From Phascolarctobacterium sp. (lineage in GTDB: Bacteria; Bacillota; Negativicutes; Acidaminococcales; Acidaminococcaceae), in assembly GCA_003150755.1 (NCBI GenBank), contig QAMT01000013.1, forward strand, positions 211,382 through 275,381: a stretch of 64,000 bases of DNA, in the 5' to 3' direction. A program made the translations under genes and the position numbers. The notes under the pieces were generated by a model. The model was not told the origin of the DNA and ran no database searches. It was given only the letters and a program-made list of their open reading frames with translations. This document shows, one piece after another, positions 6,688-15,840 of the stretch (positions are counted from its first letter, which is position 1; each line of letters opens with the position of its first letter).

Positions 6688-8448
6688 TTAACCCTTTAGC
6701 GTAGATAATAGCCTATCATAAAATTCAACATTGAACTTTTGTAATTCTTTATGCCTTTTTTGAAAAGCCGCAATATAATTTTCAATACATTTTATTTTAT
6801 TTATTTCGTGAATAATATTATTTTTTTCTTCTGGATCCTTCTTTAAATCGTAAATTTTTACAATATTATTTATAGTAAAATCCTCTTCTAACATACTTTC
6901 AGCACTGATACAATAGTTATTATCAATCAATGTATACCATATAGGTTTTTCATTGATGACAGGGCACCCAGGTCCACCATATTCAGTTAAAATATATTTA
7001 TGTTTAGGAAAATTAAAAGTTCTCTTATCAATTGATATTTTTTTTATTAATTCAATTCCATCTATATTATTTGTGAGATCACTAATTAATATTTCTTTTT
7101 CATTTGCACTATCATAAATAATCATAGGTATTTGAAAAGCTTCTGTATAAGTTTGATTATACATTTGAGCTCTTACCGGAGCATCATAAGCAGGATAACC
7201 ATGATCAGCTGTTATTACGAAAATAAAATCATTATTTAATTTATTTTTTAATGTATCAAATATAATTTTTATTTTTGAATCACAAAATCTAGCACCTAAA
7301 GTTGCTATAATATTTCCATTGAAATTATTATCCATTTTCTCTAAAAGCCTAAAAGCTTCTTCAAATTCAGTTTTTATAAGATTAATATTATTAGTATCAA
7401 CCGTATGAAAAACAGTCGGTAGATGAAAATCCTGCACATGTATATATGCAAAATAATTTAAATTTTTCTTGTCGTTTTCAATAATATTTTCAATAACTTT
7501 ATTGAAAACAGAAAATAAACTAGCTTCAACTTTTGAATTTTCATTTATATTATTAATATAATTTTTTAGATATGTATTGTTATAATACATATAATACCTT
7601 CTAATTAATTTTAAAGCATTAATAATACCTTCTGTTTTTACACAATTACAAATATATTTCCAATCTAAATTTTTACTACGAACTATACTATTGTATTTTT
7701 TTTGATAATTATTTAACTTAATATTGTAAAGTTCCTTTATAATTTCCTTGTATGCTAATAATTTCTTTTTGTTATAATTTGAATCAAGTTCCAACAATAT
7801 GTGTTTGTCATATTCATATAAAACTTTATCTATATAAAATTTTTTATTCTTCTCTAATTCCAATATTTCATTTCTTAATCGAGCCATCACATCTTTAACA
7901 ACTTCTAAACTATTTATAGATTTCTTTATTAAATATACTTCTTGTGTATTTAATAAAAGTAGCTTACTTTGTTGCAACCAGGTTTCTAAAGCTTCCTTTA
8001 ATAAAATATAACAAATTTTGTATTCTATTTCTGTTAACCCCAATTTCATTTTCTCTCTAAACCAATATAGCCTATAATCAAAAAGTGGCTTTATAGAATA
8101 CAATCTAGTATAATAATATTCATCTACTCCTCGCAAATATGATTTTGAATATACATATGGTGAATATGTTAATAATGTTTTAAAATTGAACTTTCTATAA
8201 TATTCAAATATAGTACTTTTAACATTAGCATTTGCTAAAAAATATCCACCATTTTCAAGTGTTCTCTCACCACTCAAAATACTTACTAAAGCAGCTTCTG
8301 TATATGGTGCTTGAGAATACATATTTGTAAAATGGATAGATTTATGTGCTAAATAATTCAGAAATGGAGTTACAAATTCATTTCCTATTTTCAACTCTAA
8401 ATTTTTATAACAAAAAGCATCTATTGTTAGAAAAATAACATTCTTCAT
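6688..8448 (-). CDS. Alkaline phosphatase/sulfatase-superfamily protein with Thr nucleophile (probable phospho- or phosphonotransferase)
   Basis: About 586 residues. The N-terminus NVIFLTIDAF supplies a metal-binding Asp (D10), and FVITADHGYP is the downstream metal-binding DH. Where true sulfatases have Cys/Ser in C-x-P-x-R before LLTG, this protein has YTEAALVSILSG, putting Thr50 at the nucleophile position, as in EptA and LtaS transferases. A sulfatase role is therefore unlikely and phosphoryl-type transfer more likely. No signal peptide or membrane segment is apparent, unlike EptA/LtaS, so it may work in the cytoplasm. A 190-residue Lys-rich helical insertion follows the nucleophile region. 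Start: AGGAG lies 5-6 nt upstream of ATG 8448; an 8-codon longer frame reads through it. Confidence 0.7.
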   Translation of the reverse strand: MKNVIFLTIDAFCYKNLELKIGNEFVTPFLNYLAHKSIHFTNMYSQAPYTEAALVSILSGERTLENGGYFLANANVKSTIFEYYRKFNFKTLLTYSPYVYSKSYLRGVDEYYYTRLYSIKPLFDYRLYWFREKMKLGLTEIEYKICYILLKEALETWLQQSKLLLLNTQEVYLIKKSINSLEVVKDVMARLRNEILELEKNKKFYIDKVLYEYDKHILLELDSNYNKKKLLAYKEIIKELYNIKLNNYQKKYNSIVRSKNLDWKYICNCVKTEGIINALKLIRRYYMYYNNTYLKNYINNINENSKVEASLFSVFNKVIENIIENDKKNLNYFAYIHVQDFHLPTVFHTVDTNNINLIKTEFEEAFRLLEKMDNNFNGNIIATLGARFCDSKIKIIFDTLKNKLNNDFIFVITADHGYPAYDAPVRAQMYNQTYTEAFQIPMIIYDSANEKEILISDLTNNIDGIELIKKISIDKRTFNFPKHKYILTEYGGPGCPVINEKPIWYTLIDNNYCISAESMLEEDFTINNIVKIYDLKKDPEEKNNIIHEINKIKCIENYIAAFQKRHKELQKFNVEFYDRLLSTLKG

Positions 8449-8459
8449 ACATTCTCCTC

Positions 8460-10001
8460 TTAATATAAACATTTTTTTATTTTATTTTTAATAAATACAA
8501 ATTCATCTGTATCTTTATAAATGATTAGACATATAATATTTAAAATTAAAAATACAAAAAATGCTTTTAGTACCCATAATAACCAAGTATTTGCAATAAA
8601 CAAACTTTTTGATAATATCTCAATAAACAAAAATACAAATATATAATTAATGGAATCTTTTATTCTAAACTTAAAATATTCTTTCCCTCTAATATTGAAA
8701 CAATCTTGATATAGAATAATGGGTTCATACCAGAAGTAAGTAATTATTGTAGTAATAATATTACCTAAAAAAATACCAAACAAACCTTTATATAAACCTA
8801 AAATAGCTGACAATATAATATTTATCACAGCAGCTAATAACATAATATATTTTACTTTCATATACAATCCTGTCGCTTCTCTAAAAGTATAAATAGGATG
8901 TAAAATACAGCTAATATACATCATGATCGATATAATAAAAACAATATTTTCTTTTAAAACAAACTCTTCACCAATCCAGAGTATTACAAAATCATTTACT
9001 AATAAAAAATAAGATATAGAAAATACAATTCCTAACCAAGAACCTATTAATAATACTATTTTAAAAATTTTATACTTTTGCTTTTTATCATCTGTCGCTA
9101 TTAAATTTCCAATACTTGGCGTCAAACTATTAAATAGAACAACATAAAATGAAGCCAATCCACTATAAATAGTATTATAATTCAAGTAATATCCAACCAT
9201 TACTGTGCTAACTATAATAGAAATCAATATATTATTAGTGCTATTTAATAAAACACCTGATATTTTATAAATAAATCCAGCTTTTATAAGATTTGTTATA
9301 TTCTTTTTTTCTTCTACTGAAAGTCTTTTATTTTCTATACTATTTAAATAATTATATTTCTTTTCTACAGTCTTAGAAATTAAAAAATTATTTAAGAATG
9401 TCGAAATAATTTCCACAAATAAATAAATAATAAAACTTGCAAATATATTTAATAAAATTATTTGGAATATACCTTTTAAAACAAGAATTAAAATTTCTAT
9501 TTTAGTAGAAATATAAGCCTTTTGATCAGCTTTTAGTATACTATTTTTATAAATAAAAAAATAAGAAATAACAGAATTGAACAAAAACAAAAAATATATA
9601 GTATACAAATAAGAATAATCTAAATTTGCATTTATTATGTACTTTAAAAAAGGAGCTATCAATATACCTATAAGAAATATAAAAAATGCAATATTTCTAT
9701 AAATACTTTGATAAAATAATACTAACGCTTGTATCTTTTCTTGATTTTTGTAAGCTAAAGGCTCATAAAAACTATATAAAATTACATTATTTACACCTAA
9801 TTCAGCTAAAGACAAAACTTGCAAAATATTAACAAATACACCATTAACACCTAATATCTCTTTACCTATCTTCTCCAAAAAATATATTCTTATAATAAAC
9901 TCTAATATAATTAAAATTATTTTTTTTAAATACGCAAATATTATATTCAATTTAGCAAATTCAGTTCTAGAATACTCCATTATTAAATCCAAAATTAACA
10001 T
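8460..10001 (-). CDS. Polysaccharide flippase, MOP superfamily (Wzx-like)
   Basis: 513-residue, very hydrophobic protein with about 12-14 predicted transmembrane helices, beginning MEYSRTEFAKLNIIFAYLKKIILIILEFIIR. This is the layout of Wzx/RfbX oligosaccharide flippases, which move undecaprenyl-linked repeat units across the inner membrane. The stretch GKEILGVNGVFVNILQVLSLAELGV is typical of the family N-terminal bundle. The frame opens at 10001, overlapping the previous stop by 7 nt; a second in-frame ATG at 9980 has a weak GGA 7 nt upstream and is equally possible. No Wzy polymerase is recognisable in the window. Confidence 0.8.
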   Translation of the reverse strand: MLILDLIMEYSRTEFAKLNIIFAYLKKIILIILEFIIRIYFLEKIGKEILGVNGVFVNILQVLSLAELGVNNVILYSFYEPLAYKNQEKIQALVLFYQSIYRNIAFFIFLIGILIAPFLKYIINANLDYSYLYTIYFLFLFNSVISYFFIYKNSILKADQKAYISTKIEILILVLKGIFQIILLNIFASFIIYLFVEIISTFLNNFLISKTVEKKYNYLNSIENKRLSVEEKKNITNLIKAGFIYKISGVLLNSTNNILISIIVSTVMVGYYLNYNTIYSGLASFYVVLFNSLTPSIGNLIATDDKKQKYKIFKIVLLIGSWLGIVFSISYFLLVNDFVILWIGEEFVLKENIVFIISIMMYISCILHPIYTFREATGLYMKVKYIMLLAAVINIILSAILGLYKGLFGIFLGNIITTIITYFWYEPIILYQDCFNIRGKEYFKFRIKDSINYIFVFLFIEILSKSLFIANTWLLWVLKAFFVFLILNIICLIIYKDTDEFVFIKNKIKKCLY

Positions 10002-10876
10002 CCTATACGTGCTATTATTTCCTGATAATATTTTCTATCTTTTATTTCTTCAATATTATCAGTACTTTTTATTTCACTAGAATATTTACCATTAATTTCT
10101 ATTTTATTTCGAGTTTGAGCTTTACTCCACTCATATTCCATATCTAAATTTCCTATATCAATTGCTCTTATTCCTATTTTAGATAACTCGTATGATAAAA
10201 GAGTGGCAGTAGGTCCTAATATTATTAAAACTAATTTATCTTTGGCAAAATTTACTATAGTATTATATATATCAGAATAATAATTAAATGCATTTTTGCT
10301 TGGACAAATTATTCTATTTATCGATTTTACATTACTAAAAAGATCATTATTTACTCCAAATCTTGTAAATTCACCTTCAACAATAAGCACTTCTTTTTTA
10401 TCCCAAATGTCTTTCCATAACTTAAAATAAAATCTACTTTTTTCTTTATTTTTTCTATTTATATAAATGCGAGTAATTTGTGAATCATAATATTTATACT
10501 TATCATTTAAAATTTTAAATATCTGTTTACATCTAAAATATTTATAAAAAATCCAATATTTTTTTGACTCATAATTTAAATCATTCATATCTTTAAGCGC
10601 ATATGGTATAGCTATAAAATGATTATCATCAACATCATTTGCCATTAATATCATCTTTAACTTATGTATCAATGCAATATTAGCATCTTGATATTGTAAA
10701 TTTTTACCCTTTATCAGTTCAAATTCACCATCACCAAATCTGCTAATAGACTTATTATTTTTTAAACTCTTTAATGTAGTTTCCGTATCATAAATATCAT
10801 AATTGTATTTTTTTAAATTCACTTTATTAATTAGAATAAAAAAAGGATAAAAAATATTTTTAATAAAATTTTTCAT
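9995..10876 (-). CDS. GT-D fold glycosyltransferase (DUF1792)
   Basis: 293 residues. ISRFGDGEFELI near the N-terminus is the signature of DUF1792; LVLIILGPTATLLSYELSKIGIRAIDIGNLDMEYEW near the C-terminus is the second conserved block. The founding member, in Streptococcus parasanguinis, is a glucosyltransferase acting on Fap1 glycans with a metal site distinct from GT-A/GT-B. In this cluster it probably adds one sugar to the repeat unit. Overlaps the flippase start. Confidence 0.78.
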   Translation of the reverse strand: MKNFIKNIFYPFFILINKVNLKKYNYDIYDTETTLKSLKNNKSISRFGDGEFELIKGKNLQYQDANIALIHKLKMILMANDVDDNHFIAIPYALKDMNDLNYESKKYWIFYKYFRCKQIFKILNDKYKYYDSQITRIYINRKNKEKSRFYFKLWKDIWDKKEVLIVEGEFTRFGVNNDLFSNVKSINRIICPSKNAFNYYSDIYNTIVNFAKDKLVLIILGPTATLLSYELSKIGIRAIDIGNLDMEYEWSKAQTRNKIEINGKYSSEIKSTDNIEEIKDRKYYQEIIARIGC

Positions 10877-10899
10877 ATTTAACCACCGTTAAATTTATA

Positions 10900-11682
10900 T
10901 TATTTCAATTTACTATGTAATATTCCCACCAATATTGCTCTAAACGCTTTAAAGAGAGTTATGTTACTTTTATACTCATTATACTTGAGAATCAAAAAAT
11001 AAACTGCATAAATACTGCTCAAGTATATACCTAATATATATCTTGTGCTTACACCACGCTTATAAAAATATTCTTCATCATATCCTGTAAACCAAGTCGA
11101 TTCATTTTCTATCATAGTTGCTATATTTACTGGATAATGATAAATTTTCATCCCTTTATCATAAGCATCAAGCAAAAACTTATTTTCTTCCCCAGCTCCA
11201 TTACCTGTACCAGCGCCAAGTTTTTCGTCAAATTTTATATTTTCTCTAATTATTGATTTTCGTTTAAAAGTAATTTGCCAAGAACACACACTTAACATTT
11301 CAAGCCGTTTTAATTTATATATTTTATTTTTCAGCTTTGTTGGTTTATTATCCAAATTAAATATAATTACATCGGCATCAGTCAACTCATCATATGCACC
11401 TATTATTTTACGTTCTATATCATCAACAAATATTTCATCATTATCTGCTATTAAACAAATATCTGATGCACAATATTTTATAGCCATATTTCTGCTTTTA
11501 GATAATCCTCGTTCCTTACTATTTATCCAAAGGCATTTTCTATTGTTTATTAAATTTATTTTTTCTATACTTTCTTCGTTGCATTGATTTATAATTACAC
11601 AATCACTTTTTATATTAGAATGTTGTATTATACCTTTATCTTTTTCATGCATGCAACTAAGAAGTATTGCAAATTTACTCAT
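10900..11682 (-). CDS. Glycosyltransferase family 2 protein
   Basis: 260 residues, GT-A type. RGLSKSRNMAIKYCASDICLIADNDE carries the donor-binding region and a DND metal-binding variant of DXD; FDEKLGAGTGNGAGEENKFL matches the acceptor-side loop with GAGEE. A hydrophobic helix near the C-terminus (YILGIYLSSIYAVYFLIL) may anchor it to the membrane. The N-terminus is unusual for GT2 (MSKFAILLSCMHEKD) but resembles GT2 proteins that act on O-units. Donor and acceptor are unknown. Confidence 0.75.
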   Translation of the reverse strand: MSKFAILLSCMHEKDKGIIQHSNIKSDCVIINQCNEESIEKINLINNRKCLWINSKERGLSKSRNMAIKYCASDICLIADNDEIFVDDIERKIIGAYDELTDADVIIFNLDNKPTKLKNKIYKLKRLEMLSVCSWQITFKRKSIIRENIKFDEKLGAGTGNGAGEENKFLLDAYDKGMKIYHYPVNIATMIENESTWFTGYDEEYFYKRGVSTRYILGIYLSSIYAVYFLILKYNEYKSNITLFKAFRAILVGILHSKLK

Positions 11683-11696
11683 TATATTTTCACCAT

Positions 11697-12536
11697 TTAT
11701 CTATGTTTTCTTATCCCATTCATAATGTAAAAACACATATAATATATGCTTTGCAATATTGAAAGTTTTTGAACTTTTCTGTATACATTCCACGTCCAAA
11801 CAGCGCTTTTTATCTTATTGCTGCTTACAGATTTTTTACCTACTCTGTAATATCCTAATACTTCATTTAATCCATATCCCTGTATGTTATATTTTCTTAA
11901 TATATTAAGCCAGCATATATAATCTTCATGATGTTCGTTAGGCATAAAAATTTTATCAACAATTTCTTTATCTATACAAACAGCCAAACAGCCGCCTGTA
12001 TTATTACCTTTTAATAATTCAATATAATTTACGCATCTGCTTGTTTTTATTAATTTCCCATCTTCTTTTAACGTTCCATCATTGAACATAATAAAGTCAT
12101 GAAACGTAAACGCATAACCGTTTTGCTGCATAAACTTTAACTGTTTTTGCAGTTTTTCTTTTTTCCAAAGGTCATCGCTGTCTAAAAAGGCGATGTATCT
12201 GCCCTTGGCGTTTTGTATTGCTGTATTGCGCGCTATTGCTGCACCGCTGTTTTCAGTTAGGTTTATCAGCTTTATGCGTTTGTCTTTATCGGCATAGCTT
12301 TGCACTATTTTTGCAGTATTATCTGTACTGCAATCGTTTACTATGAGCATTTCCCAGTTGGAATAGGTTTGGGCAAGCACGCTTTCAATTGTTTCTGCAA
12401 TGTATTTTTCTGCGTTATATGCCGGGGTTATTATGGATACTAAGTTATTTTGATAATTGTTAGTTTCACTTTTGTTACCTTTACTTTTATTCTGCGCTGT
12501 ATTTAATTGCTGTATATTATTTTTGTGTACAGTCAA
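11697..12536 (-). CDS. Glycosyltransferase family 2 protein (compositionally mosaic)
   Basis: 279 residues. SIITPAYNAEKYIAETIESV, VNDCSTDNT and FLDSDDLW are the classic GT2 motifs including the DXD-like DSDD. Start is a TTG at 12536, 4 nt from the transferase stop, after GGGG with long spacing; the first 32 residues are low-complexity and hydrophilic. The 5' third is host-like in composition, whereas the 3' part (below about 12.1 kb) becomes as AT-rich as the genes that follow. The gene thus seems to contain the junction between the resident and imported parts of the cluster. Confidence 0.8.
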   Translation of the reverse strand: MTVHKNNIQQLNTAQNKSKGNKSETNNYQNNLVSIITPAYNAEKYIAETIESVLAQTYSNWEMLIVNDCSTDNTAKIVQSYADKDKRIKLINLTENSGAAIARNTAIQNAKGRYIAFLDSDDLWKKEKLQKQLKFMQQNGYAFTFHDFIMFNDGTLKEDGKLIKTSRCVNYIELLKGNNTGGCLAVCIDKEIVDKIFMPNEHHEDYICWLNILRKYNIQGYGLNEVLGYYRVGKKSVSSNKIKSAVWTWNVYRKVQKLSILQSIYYMCFYIMNGIRKHR

Positions 12537-12539
12537 TTT

Positions 12540-13856
12540 TTACTTTACCCCTTCGGTGCTTTCTTTAGTGATGAGCACTTTTAATGTTTGCAGCATTATG
12601 GTTAGGTCGTTGATGACGCTTACGTTTTGAATATAGATAAGGTCATAGACGAGTTTATCGTAAGCAGTGGTGTTGTATTTGCCTGCTATTTGCGCAAGGC
12701 CTGTTATGCCCGGTTTTACGTTATGGCGGTAGGCGTATTCCGGCTTTTCTTTGATGAATTGTTCTACAAAGAACGGTCTTTCAGGCCTTGGCCCTACTAT
12801 GCTCATTTCACCTTTCAGTACATTTATCAGCTGCGGAAGCTCGTCCAGGCGTGTTGCACGCATAAAGCGTCCGAATTTTGTAATGCGCGGGTCATTTTCC
12901 CCGGCAAGCACAGGGCCTGTTTCTGCTTCGGCATCCTGCCTCATGCTGCGGAATTTATGTACTTTAAATTCTTTGCCGAAACGCCCTACCCTTACCTGGC
13001 TGTAGATTACAGGACCAGGACTATCGAGTTTTACTATTATTGCCGTTATAAGCATTACCGGCAAAAGTATTATAAGTGCTGCAAGCGCTACAATAATATC
13101 CAGCGTTCTTTTTAATATGCGTTGCTCTAAAGTAAGGCGCATGCGCGATACTCTTTGTGTCGGCAGGTCATCTATCTGCCATAAGTACATCTTATTGCAG
13201 CTTATCTCATACAGCGTCGGCACTAACACTACCATTTTCATTTTTTCGTTGGCTAATCGTAAGAGCTGTTCTTTATCTCCCACCGGTATGCTTTCGCCGA
13301 TAAGTATAATGTCTGCCTGTTCTATTGCTTTTAGGTTTTCCGCATGGTTACCTGGTGTGCCAAGTTTTATGCTGCTTTTTTCCAGCCCATAGGTTTTACG
13401 GATTTTTTCTGTAAGTTTTTGCTGTTCTTTTTTATCGGCTGCTATAAAAATATTTGGCACAGGCAGGTGCTTTACTTCCACCTGGTGCATTACGTACTGC
13501 CACAAGGCCAACAGTATAAAGCCAAATACTGCGGAATAGATTATTACGTAGCGTGAATATTCAAATTCGCGCATAAAAAAGGTTACTGCCATAGCGGCGA
13601 TAAAAATATTGGCTACAGCTACAATGAGGTTTAAAAATATCTCGGACAATCTTTTGCGTACAAGGCTGAAAAGACCGTAAATGTTAAAGAAGAAAATTAA
13701 AAATACCGACAGCAGCACCGTAAGGCGCAGGTGGAAATCTATCTGGAGTAATCTTATGGAGCTGCTTTGCATATAAATTGCTATGAACGTAGCAATCTGG
13801 ATGCAGATAAGGTCGCCCAAAATGAGAAGCAGTTTGCGGAATATGTGGTTCAACAC
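12540..13856 (-). CDS. Initiating sugar-phosphate transferase (polyisoprenyl-phosphate hexose-1-phosphate transferase)
   Basis: 438 residues. The N-terminal half has four or five transmembrane helices and a CoA-binding-like domain (IFIAADKKEQQKLTEKI); the C-terminal catalytic domain has KRTLDIIVAL, SPGPVIYSQVRVGR, FRSMR, RLDELPQLINVLKGEMSIVGPRPE and PGITGLAQI, diagnostic of the PglC/WbaP superfamily. It transfers a sugar-1-phosphate from a UDP-sugar to undecaprenyl phosphate, starting each repeat unit. First gene of the operon, host-like composition, preceded by the duplicated promoter module shared with the autotransporter gene. Confidence 0.9.
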   Translation of the reverse strand: MLNHIFRKLLLILGDLICIQIATFIAIYMQSSSIRLLQIDFHLRLTVLLSVFLIFFFNIYGLFSLVRKRLSEIFLNLIVAVANIFIAAMAVTFFMREFEYSRYVIIYSAVFGFILLALWQYVMHQVEVKHLPVPNIFIAADKKEQQKLTEKIRKTYGLEKSSIKLGTPGNHAENLKAIEQADIILIGESIPVGDKEQLLRLANEKMKMVVLVPTLYEISCNKMYLWQIDDLPTQRVSRMRLTLEQRILKRTLDIIVALAALIILLPVMLITAIIVKLDSPGPVIYSQVRVGRFGKEFKVHKFRSMRQDAEAETGPVLAGENDPRITKFGRFMRATRLDELPQLINVLKGEMSIVGPRPERPFFVEQFIKEKPEYAYRHNVKPGITGLAQIAGKYNTTAYDKLVYDLIYIQNVSVINDLTIMLQTLKVLITKESTEGVK

Positions 13857-13905
13857 AGCACGTTCTTTCTTGTGATTTTTAACTAAAGCTTAATTTAATA
13901 ATATA

Positions 13906-14047
13906 ATTTTACCACACCTTTACCCCCCCGCAAGACATTTCAGTTGGCGTGTGACAAACTTTTACTGGTCTTGTGGAAACTTTTCCCTACCGGCCAGTTT
14001 GCGCGGCAGCGGCGGCAGTGCTAATCCGTTTGCTACGTGGTGCGTAA
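13906..14047 (-). promoter_or_regulatory. Duplicated promoter/regulatory module, copy 1 (glycan operon)
   Basis: About 142 bp nearly identical to 24631-24773. Minus strand: -10 TAAAAT (13906-13911), 16-nt spacer that includes GGGGG from a G7 run, -35 TTGCGG (13928-13933). Upstream are GTCTTG and CAAGAC in inverted orientation about 31 nt apart, a GGAAA-AG-TTTCC palindrome and a conserved ACGCACCACG end. Expected transcription start is about 43 nt before the transferase gene. As the conserved block is mostly upstream of the -10, it is more likely protein-binding DNA than a riboswitch. Confidence 0.7.
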
Positions 14048-14085
14048 CAGTTTCTTTACTGCTTTACGCTTCCTGAACAAGGGCA

Positions 14086-14123
14086 TAAAAAAACGCCATC
14101 ACTCAAAGTGATGACGTTTTTTA
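14086..14123. terminator. Terminator after miaA
   Basis: Inverted repeat around CATCACT/AGTGATG (14096-14113) flanked by A-runs and T-runs on both sides; serves miaA (minus strand). Confidence 0.8.
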
Positions 14124-14134
14124 TAGTTTCTATT

Positions 14135-15058
14135 CTATTTCCACTTATCTTTTATTTCCTGGTACATTTTTTCAGTAACACTATCGTAATCAGGCGCTGC
14201 GTCAAGCTCAAACCATTTTATGTAAGGCATTTTTTTGTACCAGGTAAACTGCCTTTTGGCAAAGTTGCGCGTGGCCTGTTTTAATTTATCAACGGCAGTG
14301 TCATAGTCAAGCTGCCCTGTTAAATACATTACCGTCTGGCGGTAGCCGATAGCCTGCATGGATTGCGCCGATGCAGGCACGCCTGAGTCCAGCAGCTTTT
14401 TGGATTCGTCCAGCAGTCCCTGCTCCAGCATAATATCCACGCGGCGGTTAATGCGCCCGTACAGCACACTGCGCTCCATGCGCAGGCCAAACACAACGGC
14501 GTCATAGGCAAGTTCGCCGTCGCTGCTATGCGAAAGGTTATCGCCGCTTTCGGCTGCTTCAATCGCGCGTATTACGCGACGCGTATTGTTGATGTCGATG
14601 CGTTCTGCCTCCTGCGGCACAGCTTTTTGCAGGCGTACAAACAAAGCTTCTTTGCCCTGCTCTGCCAGCAGGTTTTCCAATTCCTGGCGCAGACCGGAAT
14701 TTTCACCGGCGGAATTAAAATGGTAATTTTCAAGCAGCGCTTTGATGTAAAGCCCCGTGCCGCCGACGATAATGGGCAGCCTGCCGCGCGCCGTAATTTC
14801 ATCAATCAGCCGCTCGGCCCGCTCTTTAAAATCGACCACGTTAAACGAGGCTTCCGGCGGCAGAATATCTACCATGTGGTGCGGCACCGCCGCCAGTTCT
14901 TCTGCAGTGGGCTTGGCCGTGCCGATATCCATGCCGCGGTAAACAAGCATTGAGTCGCCCGATATAATTTCGCCGTCCAGCGCCTTGGCCAGGGCAATAC
15001 CGCAATGGCTTTTGCCTGTGGCCGTCGGGCCAAGGATAACGGCTAATTTTTTCTTCAT
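14135..15058 (-). CDS. miaA: tRNA dimethylallyltransferase MiaA
   Basis: 307 residues. KKLAVILGPTATGKSHCGIALA is the P-loop of DMAPP:tRNA transferases; ISGDSMLVYRGMDIGTAKP and GGTGLYIKALL are the DMAPP and tRNA contact motifs, and QAIGYRQTVMYL and RQFTWYKKM complete the family pattern. It prenylates A37 of tRNAs reading UNN codons, the substrate of MiaB encoded in the same operon. Start at ATG 15058 with AGGAG 6 nt upstream; the longer open frame to 15121 lies inside rsmJ. Begins 2 nt after the rsmJ stop. Confidence 0.95.
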   Translation of the reverse strand: MKKKLAVILGPTATGKSHCGIALAKALDGEIISGDSMLVYRGMDIGTAKPTAEELAAVPHHMVDILPPEASFNVVDFKERAERLIDEITARGRLPIIVGGTGLYIKALLENYHFNSAGENSGLRQELENLLAEQGKEALFVRLQKAVPQEAERIDINNTRRVIRAIEAAESGDNLSHSSDGELAYDAVVFGLRMERSVLYGRINRRVDIMLEQGLLDESKKLLDSGVPASAQSMQAIGYRQTVMYLTGQLDYDTAVDKLKQATRNFAKRQFTWYKKMPYIKWFELDAAPDYDSVTEKMYQEIKDKWK

Positions 15059-15060
15059 AG

Positions 15061-15840
15061 CTATCTCCTGATAATTCCGTATTTTACGCGGCTGTACCTG
15101 CCGCCCTGCACTTCGCTGCATCCCAGGCTGCGCAAAAAGTTTTCGCTGCGTTCTTTAACCACCACACGCGGCGCTGCTTTAAGCGCCAATTCAATCGCGG
15201 CAGCGCTGATTTCTTTTTCGTAGGCAATGGGGCGCAGCGGTTTCATATTGGCCGACGTTTTAACGCCGAAGCGGAACATCGGGTCAAAATAAACTGCATC
15301 GAAGCTGTCCGGCGGCAAAATTTTCAAATAATCTTCCGCCTTAGCGTGGACAACTTTTATTCTGCGCATGGCGGTATCAACTTCGCTGCTGCCGCTTCTG
15401 TACTGCTGCAAACCGCGCGCCACTGTAAAGGCAAGCAGCGGCGATGCTTCCACTCCGACAACTTTGCCCGCGCTGCCTACGGCATAGCTTGCCACCAAAG
15501 CGTCGCTGGCAAGCCCCAGCGTGCAGTCCAAAACTTTTGCGCCCGGCTTTAACGCCAAGGCTTCTATCAAATGGTCGCTTTCACCGGCGGCAATATGCTT
15601 CAGGCGCAAATCCGCCATACTGGGATGAAAGAAAAACCGTCCTTCCTGCGTAAAAACATGCGGGCCCAATTTGGTTGCCACCAAAAGCGCATCCAGCCCG
15701 TACTTTTCGTACAAATCTTCCAGCGAGCCGCTGTGCCCGCGCCGCAGAAACGGTACGCCAAAGCCCTGCGCCCAGGCGCGCGCCTGCCACGCAAGCCCGC
15801 TGTTGCGCCCTGCCGTTACTGCAAATTTCAAGCCGCTCAT
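15061..15840 (-). CDS. Class I SAM-dependent methyltransferase, RsmJ-like (DUF548)
   Basis: 259 residues. ALKPGAKVLDCTLGLASDALVASYAVG is the SAM-binding motif I region; GVEASPLLAF follows as the acidic loop; AVYFDPMFRF replaces the NPPY-type motif as in RsmJ, which methylates G1516 of 16S rRNA in E. coli. An N-terminal extension (about 80 residues) precedes the Rossmann domain. It overlaps mutL by 4 nt and abuts miaA, a gene order seen in other Negativicutes. RsmJ activity is assigned by family only. Confidence 0.75.
   Translation of the reverse strand: MSGLKFAVTAGRNSGLAWQARAWAQGFGVPFLRRGHSGSLEDLYEKYGLDALLVATKLGPHVFTQEGRFFFHPSMADLRLKHIAAGESDHLIEALALKPGAKVLDCTLGLASDALVASYAVGSAGKVVGVEASPLLAFTVARGLQQYRSGSSEVDTAMRRIKVVHAKAEDYLKILPPDSFDAVYFDPMFRFGVKTSANMKPLRPIAYEKEISAAAIELALKAAPRVVVKERSENFLRSLGCSEVQGGRYSRVKYGIIRR

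Noticed and set aside
6688..8448. True sulfatase
   Set aside because: Thr instead of Cys/Ser at the formylglycine position and no C-x-P-x-R.
3823..13856. Complete phosphonate pathway in the cluster
   Set aside because: No PEP mutase or phosphonopyruvate decarboxylase motif in any gene of the window.
13906..14047. The duplicated module as a riboswitch
   Set aside because: Nearly all of the conserved block lies upstream of the -10 box in both copies, so it would not be transcribed from that promoter; no known aptamer signature was found.
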